The position numbers and the translations under genes are program-made. The notes beneath the pieces were generated by a model. That model saw only the letters and a list, made by a program, of their open reading frames with translations, did no database searches and was not told the DNA's origin. Below are positions 40,321 through 49,213 of a stretch of DNA of 64,000 bases, in pieces. Positions within the stretch are counted from its first letter, which is position 1. The number at the start of each line of letters is the position of its first letter. The DNA lies in the NCBI GenBank assembly GCA_900074725.1, contig LT598458.1:248001-312000 (forward strand). The letters are read 5' to 3'. Source of the stretch: Lachancea dasiensis. Lineage: Eukaryota > Ascomycota > Saccharomycetes > Saccharomycetales > Saccharomycetaceae.

Positions 40321-42519
40321 ATGAAAAGAGAATTGGAAGCTGAACCGATCTTGTTAGAGGAGTATTTGTCTGAATTGCAGATACAACAGTTATCCAAGAC
40401 TCCTCCAGGACCGCCCGTGGCGGATGAATTGGTTCACAATTGGCACTACCAGTACGTGGTTTCCTGGCTTTACAATGTGTGTGACTCGACCTTCACCGCT
40501 GATCAGGGCAAAGCGATGTTCTCCAGCATTGCTTTTGACGAGAAACTGTTGCTCCAAGACCTGCAGTCGCAGGATTGGGAAGAAAACGATGTTAGTCTAT
40601 ACACGCAGGTACGTGAGTGCGTGTTGAAGACCGTGACTCAGAACAAAAAGGCGCAATTGAAGGAGTGGGACGTCGCCATCAAGTACAACTTGGCACAGTG
40701 GAATGCGGTGCTGTGGTGGGCGCAGGACCAAGAGACTAGATTCACGGATTTGAACGTGGTGCAACAGTTCGACGTGCTGTACGCGTGTATCAAATACATT
40801 GAGCGCAAGAGCCAAAGCTTCCGGCTCTACTTGAATGCGCACTTGGCTCAATTCCAGTTCCCGGAGTGTGTAGTAGGGGAAAGACGATCGATGTTTGTAC
40901 TACCGGGCGGAAAGCTTGTGGAGAGGACGATGACGGCGCACGAGGAGGCGCACTTGCGGGTTCCTATCAAGTTCCGCAACTGTTCGGTGAGGTACGAGGG
41001 TGAGGACGAGGTGGAAGTGCGTCAGCTGGACTTTGGCCCCGAGATCGACGACTTTTTATCGCGACTATCGCTGGATTTCAAGGTTTTGAGTGGATCGTGG
41101 GGGGAATACTTGGGATATCTAAACGAAACTACAGACCAAGGTTTACAAGAGTTCCTGGCGCAGCAGCTGCCGCTGGTGGCAGAGAACGAGCTAAATGGAC
41201 GGCGGTTGTTGGCCAACCGTGAACGCGAACGGTCCATGGCAGAACTGCTGGTCCGGCGCAAGCGTTCGTCGCGGCTGGTCGCCCGCGAAGAGGACACCAA
41301 ACGGCGCGACCTAGAGTCCCGTTGGCTGGAGAAACTCGACGACCGTGACCAATATCTCCGGAGCCGCCAGCGGGCCGTAGCGAAAATGTCCAAGGCCATC
41401 AAGGACGTGATCTGGTCTCAATTGTGGGACAAGTTCGACCTCGATGTGAAAGTAGAGAAGCTTAGACGCCGAACCGTGGATGGACAGCAACTGGCAGCCA
41501 CCCCTGAACCGGGCTCCCCCGGGTCCCTTGCGCCCGTGGACCACTACGCCTGGCTCGCAGCCATCGACCAATCCGTGCTGGAAAACGGAGAGAAATTCCA
41601 CCACAGGGTCATTCAAGTGGACCCTGCGTTGCCCACGCCTCTCGAAGTCGACTCCCGGGAGCTGCCAGACGAATTGCTCATCACCCGCGAGGAACTATCC
41701 GGCTTGGCAAATCACGGTTTGCCCGTCGCAGACTACACCCCAGACTCCACTGACTGGGCCTTCCAGTGCCCGTGCCAAGAGGTTTCCGGATTCAATCTCA
41801 ACGACCACGACGCCGTCCGCTCCCACACGCTCATTTGTTGCGATTCGTGTCTGCGGTGGCAGCACCTGGAGTGCCAGCGCGACGAATGGGTCGAGCTGCT
41901 GGGACAAGCTCGCCAGAAACCGCTTCAACGTAAAGATTTCGTCTCTGTCACGCTGGCTTCGCCCCACGCCCACGCTCACGCCCTCCACCGTGGCCAACGT
42001 CGCAGTGCGCGCCACGCTGACACCAACCTCCACCCGAGCCAGCCCGCTGACGCCGATCTCGGTCTCTCCTCGGCTCCTCGGCCCGTGACCCGAAAATCCA
42101 GTCTTGCACTGGCCAATAATACATCTGCAAATCTACTTCCAGAAACATTTGTATGCAGTTGGTGCATGCACGCTCTGGAAGACGATCTTCGGGATGCCTT
42201 TGTGCGCGAGCTGAGGCAGACCCGCGTTCAGCAGCGAAAGGCCCACGACGAGCGCGAACGCCGCAAGAGACAAAAAGAAGTGCGCAAGTCCGCCGCCGCC
42301 TCTACGGCCAAAAATACCGATGATGCTGGTGCAGACATCAATGACAATGCTACAGTTAATCCTACGGCGAATGCTACGGCCAATGCTACGGCGAACGCTA
42401 CGGCGAACGCTACGGCGAACGCTACGGCCACCACCTCCGGCACGCAAAAAAAAACACAGCCGTCGCGTCTTCCCCGTTCCCAATTCTCGCACAGCACAAG
42501 CCACTTCGCCCAACCTTGA
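40321..42519 (+). CDS. IOC2: ISW1b chromatin-remodelling subunit Ioc2
   Basis: Subunit of the ISW1b remodeller (Isw1, Ioc2, Ioc4), which spaces nucleosomes over coding regions. The 732-residue product (S. cerevisiae about 814) has an N-terminal helical WHIM/DDT-like region (PILLEEYLSELQIQQL, HNWHYQYVVSWLYNVCDST). A long Arg/Glu coiled region covers about residues 290-370. A split PHD-type zinc finger follows: CPCQEVSGFNLNDHDAVRSH, then LICCDSCLRWQHLECQRDEW, and after a long insert TFVCSWCM. The C-terminus contains Asn-Ala-Thr-Ala repeats from a 12-base minisatellite. Its position before GIS3 and NYV1 matches YLR095C. Codon use is GC-rich from about 41,200 onward. Confidence 0.9.
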   Translation: MKRELEAEPILLEEYLSELQIQQLSKTPPGPPVADELVHNWHYQYVVSWLYNVCDSTFTADQGKAMFSSIAFDEKLLLQDLQSQDWEENDVSLYTQVRECVLKTVTQNKKAQLKEWDVAIKYNLAQWNAVLWWAQDQETRFTDLNVVQQFDVLYACIKYIERKSQSFRLYLNAHLAQFQFPECVVGERRSMFVLPGGKLVERTMTAHEEAHLRVPIKFRNCSVRYEGEDEVEVRQLDFGPEIDDFLSRLSLDFKVLSGSWGEYLGYLNETTDQGLQEFLAQQLPLVAENELNGRRLLANRERERSMAELLVRRKRSSRLVAREEDTKRRDLESRWLEKLDDRDQYLRSRQRAVAKMSKAIKDVIWSQLWDKFDLDVKVEKLRRRTVDGQQLAATPEPGSPGSLAPVDHYAWLAAIDQSVLENGEKFHHRVIQVDPALPTPLEVDSRELPDELLITREELSGLANHGLPVADYTPDSTDWAFQCPCQEVSGFNLNDHDAVRSHTLICCDSCLRWQHLECQRDEWVELLGQARQKPLQRKDFVSVTLASPHAHAHALHRGQRRSARHADTNLHPSQPADADLGLSSAPRPVTRKSSLALANNTSANLLPETFVCSWCMHALEDDLRDAFVRELRQTRVQQRKAHDERERRKRQKEVRKSAAASTAKNTDDAGADINDNATVNPTANATANATANATANATANATATTSGTQKKTQPSRLPRSQFSHSTSHFAQP
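42361..42432 (+). repeat. IOC2: 12-bp minisatellite (AAYGCTACGGCS) in IOC2
   Basis: Five full copies at 42370-42429 of AATGCTACGGCC or AACGCTACGGCG, preceded by a partial copy. Each encodes Asn-Ala-Thr-Ala. It is in frame, so copy-number changes would keep the frame open. Confidence 0.9.
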
Positions 42520-43204
42520 CGTTACCTTCCCAGTTGTGAATTTCCGCATATTTTTCCTGAGAAAACGGTAACCTATGCGATTGACTGATCGGACAACAAT
42601 CCGCTGCAGACCTTCTGCCAAGCTCTGGATGACGATTCCATTACAAGGTTTCTCCGCACTGAACACTAATCCGCTTCTGACGTGTCTAGCTTTATGTGTC
42701 CCTGTCCTGGGCTCCGTTCCTGCAAATTTTTCGTCTTTCTGTCATCCGTGGGGCGGGCATGGCACGCCCATTGCCTGCTGACGAAAATATGTTGGACGTC
42801 ACGGTGACCCAGGCCCACCGGCCAGGGTGTGCTGAATGGGTTTAGTTCGTGATGGTACACAAGTTTCCTATTGTAGTTTCCTGGAGCCGAGCATTGCGAT
42901 ATTTTTCCGCACCACGACAGTGTGATGATTTTTGGTGATGCCCGACGGGTACTTGTTGGTGGTGAGCGAGCCATTTGAATTTGGCGGAAGCACGGCACTA
43001 GAGGCAGAGGCCGATGGGGCCAGGGCGCATACACAGCCACCGAATACTGGTTGTATTCAATAAAAGACAGTAAGTAGTTTGTGTGTAGGTAGTTAGTTGT
43101 AGTTGGATATTATAGTGAATGGGAAACACTCTCATAGACTACAGGAAAGCGAATTAAACCGACTAAGGAAGGGCGCCAGGAAATTCGGTATTGAGAATTG
43201 GAAG
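42520..43204. other. Intergenic region IOC2-GIS3
   Basis: About 685 bases between two plus-strand genes. It contains open frames of 68 codons (plus) and 124 codons (minus), neither recognisable. The last part holds the probable GIS3 leader, with an upstream 12-codon ATG frame at 43119-43157. Confidence 0.4.
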
Positions 43205-44608
43205 ATGACCAGTATAGAGGAGTATAGTATATTCGGCCTGAAAAGAATGCTGGACGAGGACATGGACCGCATGGCAGGAAGGAAAGAGAGCAAGAGCCGA
43301 CTGGTGAGGGCGTTGGGCATGAAGGTGGCCAGCGGACTAAGCCTGACTCCATCGCTGAGCTCGGTGAAGTCGCAGGTTAGGTCGCCCAGAAGTCCGGCGA
43401 GCTCGCTGTGGTCGGGCTCGTCGTTCGAGGCAGAGCTGGGCTCGTACGACGGCTACAGCAGCGGGGGCAGCTTGTGTGGAAGCAGACAGAGCTCGATGGG
43501 ATCGCACCTGCGGTCGTTCAGGATGTCTGGGAGCTCGCTCACCGATGAGATCGAGGACGAATGGGCAGAGCCTGCAAGCAGCATGCTGTGCGGGCCGTCC
43601 AAAACGGGGCCTGGTGCGCACGGTGCTGCCGTCGCACAGCCCGTGGAGCACCATCCGTTGTGCGACCAACAACCAGCCGGCACCCGCATGGCCCTGTCCA
43701 CCGAGCCCACGCTGAGGCTGGTCAACATGCAGGACCTGGACCTGGGGGACGAGTATCTGGTGAGCGACGTAGTACAGTTTTACAGTCCAGTTTTTCAGCG
43801 TGCAAAAGCCAGCAGTCCCACAGTCACCACAACGCCTCCCCGGAGGGCTTCCGTGGATCTCACAATTGACCCTCATTCAAACGTGGGCACCGCGGCCGCC
43901 GCCCCCGTCAATAATCGCAGAAGGTCGTCGCTCATCATCGAACCCGACGTTGTGGAATTGGAAAACTGGCCCACTCAACACCCCGGCGAACTGTACCTCA
44001 GGCCGCCACCTTTACCTGCCCAGCAGGCCACAGCATCATCCGGATTCGCATCACCAAGCACCGCACTCTCGCCGGCTACGCCCACTCCCAACCGGCGTCT
44101 GCGACAACAGACATTTAATCCAAACTTCCTCAAGCTCTACGCGATGGAGACGTCCTCAAAGGCCTCCGATTTGATACCAGACCTCAACGTTGACGAGCAA
44201 GTCCTGCGGCGACTAACCTTCCAGGACATTTGGAACCTAGATATTCCTTTTTCCCCTCAAACGGCCAATGTCAGTGTTCGCGACATCAAGATCGCACTTA
44301 TTACTCGCAAGAAACTGTGGTCTGAGATGATGTGTGAGCCACGTCTGGACCTCCACGGTGACCGTGCCCCATGGAACCTAAAATTCGAGGTTGAACAATC
44401 AACTTCAAAAGGGCAGTCCGCTGCCTCAACGACCCGCTCTCTGGTTCGGGTAAACTCAGAATTGAAACCCTGGATGAGCGTTACTTCAGAACGGATGTTG
44501 AGGCCCGTGGGGAAACTCCAGCTGACTCGCGCCAGGCCCGGAAAGGAGACCCGAGAAATACAGTACGTGGTCAAAGGTTGGTGTGATTCCAGATTTACAG
44601 GGCAATAA
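43205..44608 (+). CDS. GIS3: Gis3-like protein of unknown function
   Basis: Counterpart of S. cerevisiae GIS3 (YLR094C, about 502 residues), whose biochemical role is unknown. The first in-frame ATG is 43205 (MTSIEEYSIFGLKRMLDEDM), giving 467 residues. The same phase is open 34 codons further upstream to 43103 without an ATG, so a longer product from a non-AUG start cannot be excluded. The protein is Ser-rich and probably disordered in its N-terminal half. Conserved-looking blocks are DLDLGDEYLVSDVVQFYSPV, RRASVDLTID, RRSSLIIEPDVVELENW, FNPNFLKLYAM and QDIWNLDIPFSPQ. Identification rests mainly on position between IOC2 and NYV1. Third positions are markedly GC-rich. Confidence 0.8.
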   Translation: MTSIEEYSIFGLKRMLDEDMDRMAGRKESKSRLVRALGMKVASGLSLTPSLSSVKSQVRSPRSPASSLWSGSSFEAELGSYDGYSSGGSLCGSRQSSMGSHLRSFRMSGSSLTDEIEDEWAEPASSMLCGPSKTGPGAHGAAVAQPVEHHPLCDQQPAGTRMALSTEPTLRLVNMQDLDLGDEYLVSDVVQFYSPVFQRAKASSPTVTTTPPRRASVDLTIDPHSNVGTAAAAPVNNRRRSSLIIEPDVVELENWPTQHPGELYLRPPPLPAQQATASSGFASPSTALSPATPTPNRRLRQQTFNPNFLKLYAMETSSKASDLIPDLNVDEQVLRRLTFQDIWNLDIPFSPQTANVSVRDIKIALITRKKLWSEMMCEPRLDLHGDRAPWNLKFEVEQSTSKGQSAASTTRSLVRVNSELKPWMSVTSERMLRPVGKLQLTRARPGKETREIQYVVKGWCDSRFTGQ

Positions 44609-45330
44609 CTCAGGAGCAATTCAATTAGCATCAGTGGCGCTGCTCCAATAAGCGTCACCGCTGGCATCTGATTGCAGATCGCCGGCATTCATTTTGCATA
44701 TTTAGGATAGATAGACATAGTTTGGCTTTTACTTGGCATTGTACAGACATTATAAAGAAGAAACATACTATGGCATGAAATCGGTGGCCATGAGTAGTGT
44801 GACACTCAGCAGGCAACAGATGAATCAAGCCGAGAAGCGTAAATGTGCTACCAGTATCCATCAGATGCTTGATGACTTGTATCACTGTGGACGTGCACGT
44901 TGATGACGGACAATCAAATTCGAGACAGTTCCGCCGCTCGGATAGAGCCCAGTCGCCAATCCTTTACCACTTCCAGAGCTAGTCGCTGTTGCTAGATTCA
45001 TTAACTTTTTGAAGTCAAATGTCCATTCACCAGGACCGAGCACCGGAAAACAACTCATAAACATGCAATCTCAGAAAATTTGGCTAAAGCAAAATCAAGA
45101 TTTGTTTTAGCAGGATCAATAGGTGCATTTGATTTCGGACAATACATTGAGGCCACAATGCCACACATCCTATGTCGCGAATAAGTTCTCTGGGACAACC
45201 TTCGGATATACTGTGACTGCCGTCGTTGTAGACGAAGGTATGAACCCAAATTATCACAGGTGGCCCACCTTGTAAATGCGATGCCACTTCACTTAACCGA
45301 AACATTATCCACCGCATTCAGACCCTGGAT
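44609..45330. other. Intergenic region GIS3-NYV1 with a possible minus-strand gene remnant
   Basis: About 720 bases. On the minus strand, overlapping short open frames over roughly 44882-45317 together have protein-like composition, which could mark a decayed gene. No family was recognised. It may equally be chance. The rest should be the GIS3 3' end and NYV1 promoter. Confidence 0.3.
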
Positions 45331-46085
45331 ATGAAACAATATAACGGTATGTTCGGCACTTGCAATGAAATTTGATTGGCTCTAGGGACTAAGCTAACGA
45401 CGCTTTCTTCTCAGTTACGTTTATCGAAGTCTTAAAGGATAAAAAGGTCATAGCCACGTACTTTCACAACCCGGGGGCCGGCTACGGGTCCTTGGGGAGA
45501 GCTGGCCAAACGGCCAAGCCTGAAGTGTTCCAGCGGTTGACAGAGGAATTGGTGGTGCCTAAAGTGGTACCTCTGGAGGGCAATAAGGTCATCAAAATGT
45601 CGAATACATTGCTGGATGGCTTTGAATGCTACCATGGAACCGATAGTGAGGGCCGCATATGTGTGTGCTTCTCGCCCGTAGATGTACCCAAAATTCTTCC
45701 GCTGCGAATTTTGACTGATTTGAAAGGAATGTCGAATAACTCGGACCAGGAGCTGGATTCCAACGTCCGAGCCATTCTTCAACAATTCCATGAGGAACTT
45801 CTGTCTTATCATGACTCTTCCACCGCAGAAGCCACCGAGCAGGACTTGCAGGATGTTATCCAGCTGATGAACGACAATATTGACAAGTTTCTGCAACGCC
45901 AAGAGCGCGTCTCACTGCTGGTGGATCGCACCTCGAAGCTGAATCAATCCAGTTATAATTTCAAACGCAAAGCCGTACGAATCAAAACCAAGATGTGGTG
46001 GAAAAACGTGAAGCTTTGCTCCACACTTGCCGCCGTAACTGTAGTTGTCGTCGTGGCGATTTTGGGGGCCGTTCATTATATGTAG
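45331..46085 (+). CDS. NYV1: Vacuolar R-SNARE Nyv1, two exons
   Basis: R-SNARE of the vacuole membrane, required for homotypic vacuole fusion with Vam3, Vti1 and Vam7. Exon 1 is 45331-45346 (MKQYN plus one base), the intron is 45347-45414, and exon 2 is 45415-46085 (completing Val, then TFIEVLKDKKVIATYF). The product is 228 residues (S. cerevisiae 253; it begins MKRFNVSYVEVIKN). A longin-type N-terminal domain (VVPLEGNKVIKMSNTLLDGF, VDVPKILPLRIL) precedes the SNARE motif VIQLMNDNIDKFLQRQERVS with the zero-layer Arg. A C-terminal anchor follows (LCSTLAAVTVVVVVAILGAV). S. cerevisiae NYV1 has an intron at the same place. It is convergent with DPB4. Confidence 0.95.
45347..45414 (+). other. NYV1: Spliceosomal intron of NYV1 (68 nt)
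   Basis: Donor GTATGT at 45347, branch-like GCTAAC at 45393-45398 (branch A at 45397), pyrimidine-rich stretch, acceptor CAG ending at 45414. The intron is phase 1 and splits the Val codon of MKQYNV. Its position is conserved with S. cerevisiae. Confidence 0.93.
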
Positions 46086-46150
46086 CATGAAGATAAATGT
46101 GATAGGTGTAGGTTAGATAAACCCACAACAACCCATAGCCTTATTTCTTT

Positions 46151-46723
46151 TCATTCTTGCTGGAGTCGAGGTTTCTTAGTGCTTTCTGGTTCTGTCTCAG
46201 CACCGTCAATGGGTTCATCTTGGGCCGCCTCTTGCTCTACAGTTTCAATTTCGTTGTCAGTTGGTTCCTTCTGGAGCGTTCCTGTCTCCTTCGCGACGCC
46301 CTCCTTTTTCTCCAGCTTCCTCATCTCCAAAGCATGCTGGTACTCATCTAGTCTCTCTCTCACTAGACCAGTCAGCCCCTCAAGTCCACAATGCCTGAGG
46401 GCTTCGAGTATGTCGTCCACGTTACAGCTTTTCCTGCCTTGGTATAACGACACGTTGCGGGCATATATCATCAACCGATTTACAAAGACAGTGGCTGATC
46501 TCTGGAGGGCCGTCACTGCATCCTTGGACAAAATGACCTTTTTCTGTTCTTCATCAGCGACGCCCACGTCCGCGCCTTGCACAGAACACTCTTTGGCTAG
46601 ATTGACAATGGTGCTACGTGGGAACAGCAAATCTTCTATCGAGACTTTTTCATTCTCCTTGGTACGCTGAGCAGCGCTCGACTTGCCACTACTTGGGTCC
46701 TTTTTAACGTTCTTCGGAGGCAT
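46151..46723 (-). CDS. DPB4: Histone-fold subunit Dpb4 (DNA polymerase epsilon / ISW2)
   Basis: Histone-fold protein shared by DNA polymerase epsilon (with Dpb3) and the ISW2 chromatin complex (with Dls1). The ATG at 46723 gives MPPKNVKKDPSSGKSSAAQR, matching the family MPPK start and a 190-residue product (S. cerevisiae 196). An upstream in-frame extension to 46810 has no similarity and is not included. The histone fold spans about residues 28-115: SIEDLLFPRSTIVNLAKECS, VILSKDAVTALQRSATVFVN, RLMIYARNVSLYQGRKSCNV, DDILEALRHCGLEGL. The C-terminal tail is acidic. It diverges from TRM1 across a 457-base gap. Confidence 0.95.
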   Translation of the reverse strand: MPPKNVKKDPSSGKSSAAQRTKENEKVSIEDLLFPRSTIVNLAKECSVQGADVGVADEEQKKVILSKDAVTALQRSATVFVNRLMIYARNVSLYQGRKSCNVDDILEALRHCGLEGLTGLVRERLDEYQHALEMRKLEKKEGVAKETGTLQKEPTDNEIETVEQEAAQDEPIDGAETEPESTKKPRLQQE

Positions 46724-47083
46724 ACTTGGTTCGTCCCAAAGACATTTGGATGGACGACTTCCAAAGTGATTTAACAAACCTAAAATAAACAAAACCAAAG
46801 GGTATAACAACCAAATAGAGACAAGGCAGGCGCAACGGGCGAAGCTATCAGAGCTTTTCGAATGTCTCTTGTTTTAACATTCGGCTTTAGACTCAAATGA
46901 GGCCATGTTCAAATAGTGTTATATTCTGACTAGAATATCCGCAACTCTGTCAGAAGTTGCATCACCCTGCTTCGATAATTTACAGGAGGTCATTTAAATA
47001 CACTCAAGACTATTTAAGTTTGTACCAGAGTAGCTAACTATCTTTCAAGCGGGAGGTGCGGACTTGGTTCTTTGATGACAGTG

Positions 47084-47144
47084 GAAAATTTTCGACTTTA
47101 TCACTCTTATATCAACCATCCTCAGCTCATCGTCAGCTCATCGC
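47084..47144. promoter_or_regulatory. RRPE-like and PAC elements upstream of TRM1
   Basis: GAAAATTTTC at 47084-47093 resembles the RRPE core. Two immediately adjacent 11-base repeats, TCAGCTCATCG at 47122-47132 and 47133-47143, follow. The second continues into CTCATCGC (47137-47144), the exact reverse complement of the PAC element GCGATGAG. RRPE followed by PAC close to the start codon is the known signature of the yeast ribosome-biogenesis regulon (Stb3; Dot6/Tod6). Confidence 0.65.
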
Positions 47145-47180
47145 ACACATAATACAAGCGCTTGAACAAGGTTAAGAGCC

Positions 47181-48812
47181 ATGATAAAGGCAGCCATCAA
47201 CCGAATCAGAAATCGTTTTCTGAAGCCAGTCACAAACTCTGGCTCAGATAAGTACAACATTGTTACCGAGGGCAAAGGACACATTTTGTTTCCAGAGAAA
47301 GAGACCGTATTCTACAATCCCATTCAACAGTTCAATAGGGATCTCAGTGTAACGTGCATCAAGGCCTGGGATAATCTTTACGGACAGACTAAGCAGGACA
47401 AGAACAGAACGAGAAAACATGGCAAGAAGCGAGGTGCTGATGACTCCCACGAGGTGCTTAAAAAGCGTAAACTTCAAGATGGCAGCAGTGAAACTGCTAG
47501 AAAGCCTGACAAACCTTACATCAAAATTCTAGAAGCTCTTTCCGCTACTGGTCTTCGTGCCATCAGGTATGCCCAGGAAATCCCGAACGCAAGAGAAATT
47601 GTTGCCAATGATCTGCTTCCCGCAGCAGTTGAATCCATCCAAAGAAACGTGGACTACAACGGGGTAGGTCACATTGTGAAGCCTAATATAGACGATGCCA
47701 ACGTCTTGATGTATCGCAACAAAGCTTCGCACAAGAAATATCACGTCATCGACCTCGATCCATACGGGACTGTGACCCCGTTCGTTGATGCTGCGTTGCA
47801 GAATGTGGAAGACGACGGATTGATGCTAGTAACATGTACCGATCTGTCGGTTCTTGCCGGTAATGGCTACCCAGAAAAGTGCTTTGCGCTTTATGGGGGT
47901 GTCAACATGGCAGGGCACGATGCTACACATGAGAGTGCACTGAGGTTGGTTCTCCATTTGCTGGGTCAGAGTGCCGCAAAATATCGGAAGAGTATCGAGC
48001 CAGTATTGTCGCTGAGTATCGATTTCTACGTACGTGTCTTTGTGAAGGTCAAGACCAACCCGCTTAAGGTTAAAAACTTGCAAAATAATTCCATGATAAC
48101 CTATATGTGCAGCGGATGTGGAGCTTATCACAACCAGAAGCTGGGCCGTCAGAGTGAGCGTGAAACCAAAAAAGGCAAGAAGTTTCTGAAATATTCGTTG
48201 GCCCAGGGTCCTCCTGTGGACCGGAGATGTCCCTACTGTGGAGGTGCGCACCACTTGGCAGGTCCCATGTACGCAGGGCCTCTGCACAACAAAGAATTCA
48301 TCAATGAAGTTTTAAGAATCAACAGAGAAGAGCACACCGATGAGGTCTACAAGACCCGCAAGAGAATCGAGGGTATGTTGACTCTGGCGAAGAACGAGTT
48401 GGAAGCACCATTCTATTTCACACCCAATCGCGTGTCATCTGTTCTAAAATTCCAGGTGCCAAGTTTGAAGACTGTGGTTGCGGGGCTGGGCTCTTTAGGC
48501 TTTGAATGTTCTTTGACTCACGCACAGCCATCTTCTTTGAAAACCAATGCTCCTTGGGAAGCGATATGGTATGTGATGAGACGCTACTGTGAGGATAACA
48601 AGCTGTGCAATTTGGAGAAGATGAATCCTAATTCGTTTGGCTACAAAATCCTGACCAACGACGCAGTTGTTAACCGCAGCGAATACGACGGTAAATTGAG
48701 CTTCGACGAAAACGAACATAGTGGTAACGTAGAGAAGTTGCGGAAGCTAAAAATTGTTCGCTATCAAGAGAATCCCTCTCGAAACTGGGGACCAAAAGCA
48801 CGGCCTACTTAA
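47181..48812 (+). CDS. TRM1: tRNA (guanine-26) dimethyltransferase Trm1
   Basis: Makes N2,N2-dimethylguanosine at position 26 of nuclear- and mitochondrial-encoded tRNAs, using S-adenosylmethionine. The 543-residue product (S. cerevisiae 570) shows ILFPEKETVFYNPIQQFNRD, the SAM-binding ILEALSATGLRAIRYAQEIP, NDLLPAAVESIQRNVDYN, VIDLDPYGTVTPFVDAALQN, the catalytic-region CTDLSVLAGNGYPEKCFALY and a four-Cys zinc site (CSGCGAYHNQ, CPYCGGAHH). It ends RYQENPSRNWGPKARPT. The start MIKAAINRIRNRF corresponds to the second S. cerevisiae start (MLKAAISKIKANF). A TGA at 47163-47165 closes the frame upstream and there is no upstream in-frame ATG. Confidence 0.97.
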   Translation: MIKAAINRIRNRFLKPVTNSGSDKYNIVTEGKGHILFPEKETVFYNPIQQFNRDLSVTCIKAWDNLYGQTKQDKNRTRKHGKKRGADDSHEVLKKRKLQDGSSETARKPDKPYIKILEALSATGLRAIRYAQEIPNAREIVANDLLPAAVESIQRNVDYNGVGHIVKPNIDDANVLMYRNKASHKKYHVIDLDPYGTVTPFVDAALQNVEDDGLMLVTCTDLSVLAGNGYPEKCFALYGGVNMAGHDATHESALRLVLHLLGQSAAKYRKSIEPVLSLSIDFYVRVFVKVKTNPLKVKNLQNNSMITYMCSGCGAYHNQKLGRQSERETKKGKKFLKYSLAQGPPVDRRCPYCGGAHHLAGPMYAGPLHNKEFINEVLRINREEHTDEVYKTRKRIEGMLTLAKNELEAPFYFTPNRVSSVLKFQVPSLKTVVAGLGSLGFECSLTHAQPSSLKTNAPWEAIWYVMRRYCEDNKLCNLEKMNPNSFGYKILTNDAVVNRSEYDGKLSFDENEHSGNVEKLRKLKIVRYQENPSRNWGPKARPT

Positions 48813-48967
48813 GCACGCCCCATAATACGCAATGCGAATGGTATAAAACATCATTTTTCCATTAAACTTCGTTAAAGGCCCTCATCGGCGAATATATATA
48901 ATATGAATCGTAAGGAAACGGTTAAATCGTAATGTCTCGATCCAAAGATGAGCTCAGCGTACCTTAC

Positions 48968-49213
48968 TTACTCCAGGTTATTGCGCGTCTGAAAAGCTTT
49001 AATTGCAAAGGGCCACCCAAACATGGTCACCATAAAGGCTGACCAGATCCCCACTGTAGGCGCAAGCCTTTTGGCTTCAGTGATGGCCCAAGATTGGCCT
49101 ATTCTTTTGTGCGAAGCCCTCAGGATGATTCTATTGGCAGACTTGGGAAGAGTTGCGGCGACAGCGCGGTTGATAGACAGAGTTGAGGATCTTAGAATTT
49201 GAGAAGATAGCAT
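48968..49213 (-). CDS. COX26: Cytochrome c oxidase subunit Cox26
   Basis: Small inner-membrane subunit of cytochrome c oxidase found in yeast respiratory supercomplexes. The ATG at 49213 gives an 81-residue product. Its basic mitochondrial-targeting-like N-terminus is MLSSQILRSSTLSINRAVAA. The conserved core RIGQSWAITEAKRLAPTVGI and a single membrane span (WSAFMVTMFGWPFAIKAF) follow. S. cerevisiae Cox26 (66 residues) reads RIGESWVITEGRRLIPEIFQ at the same place. A 24-codon extension upstream to 49285 is open but not needed. The position between TRM1 (convergent) and the VBA4-type gene matches YDR119W-A. Confidence 0.92.
   Translation of the reverse strand: MLSSQILRSSTLSINRAVAATLPKSANRIILRASHKRIGQSWAITEAKRLAPTVGIWSAFMVTMFGWPFAIKAFQTRNNLE

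Noticed and set aside
42133-42666. 177-codon minus-strand frame antisense to the IOC2 3' end
   Set aside because: It is rich in Arg/Val/Ala repeats mirrored from the NATA minisatellite; IOC2 is the real gene.
48960-48972. GTAAGT overlapping the COX26 stop as a 5' splice site
   Set aside because: No CTAAC-type branch site follows at a plausible distance, and the unspliced protein already ends like the family.
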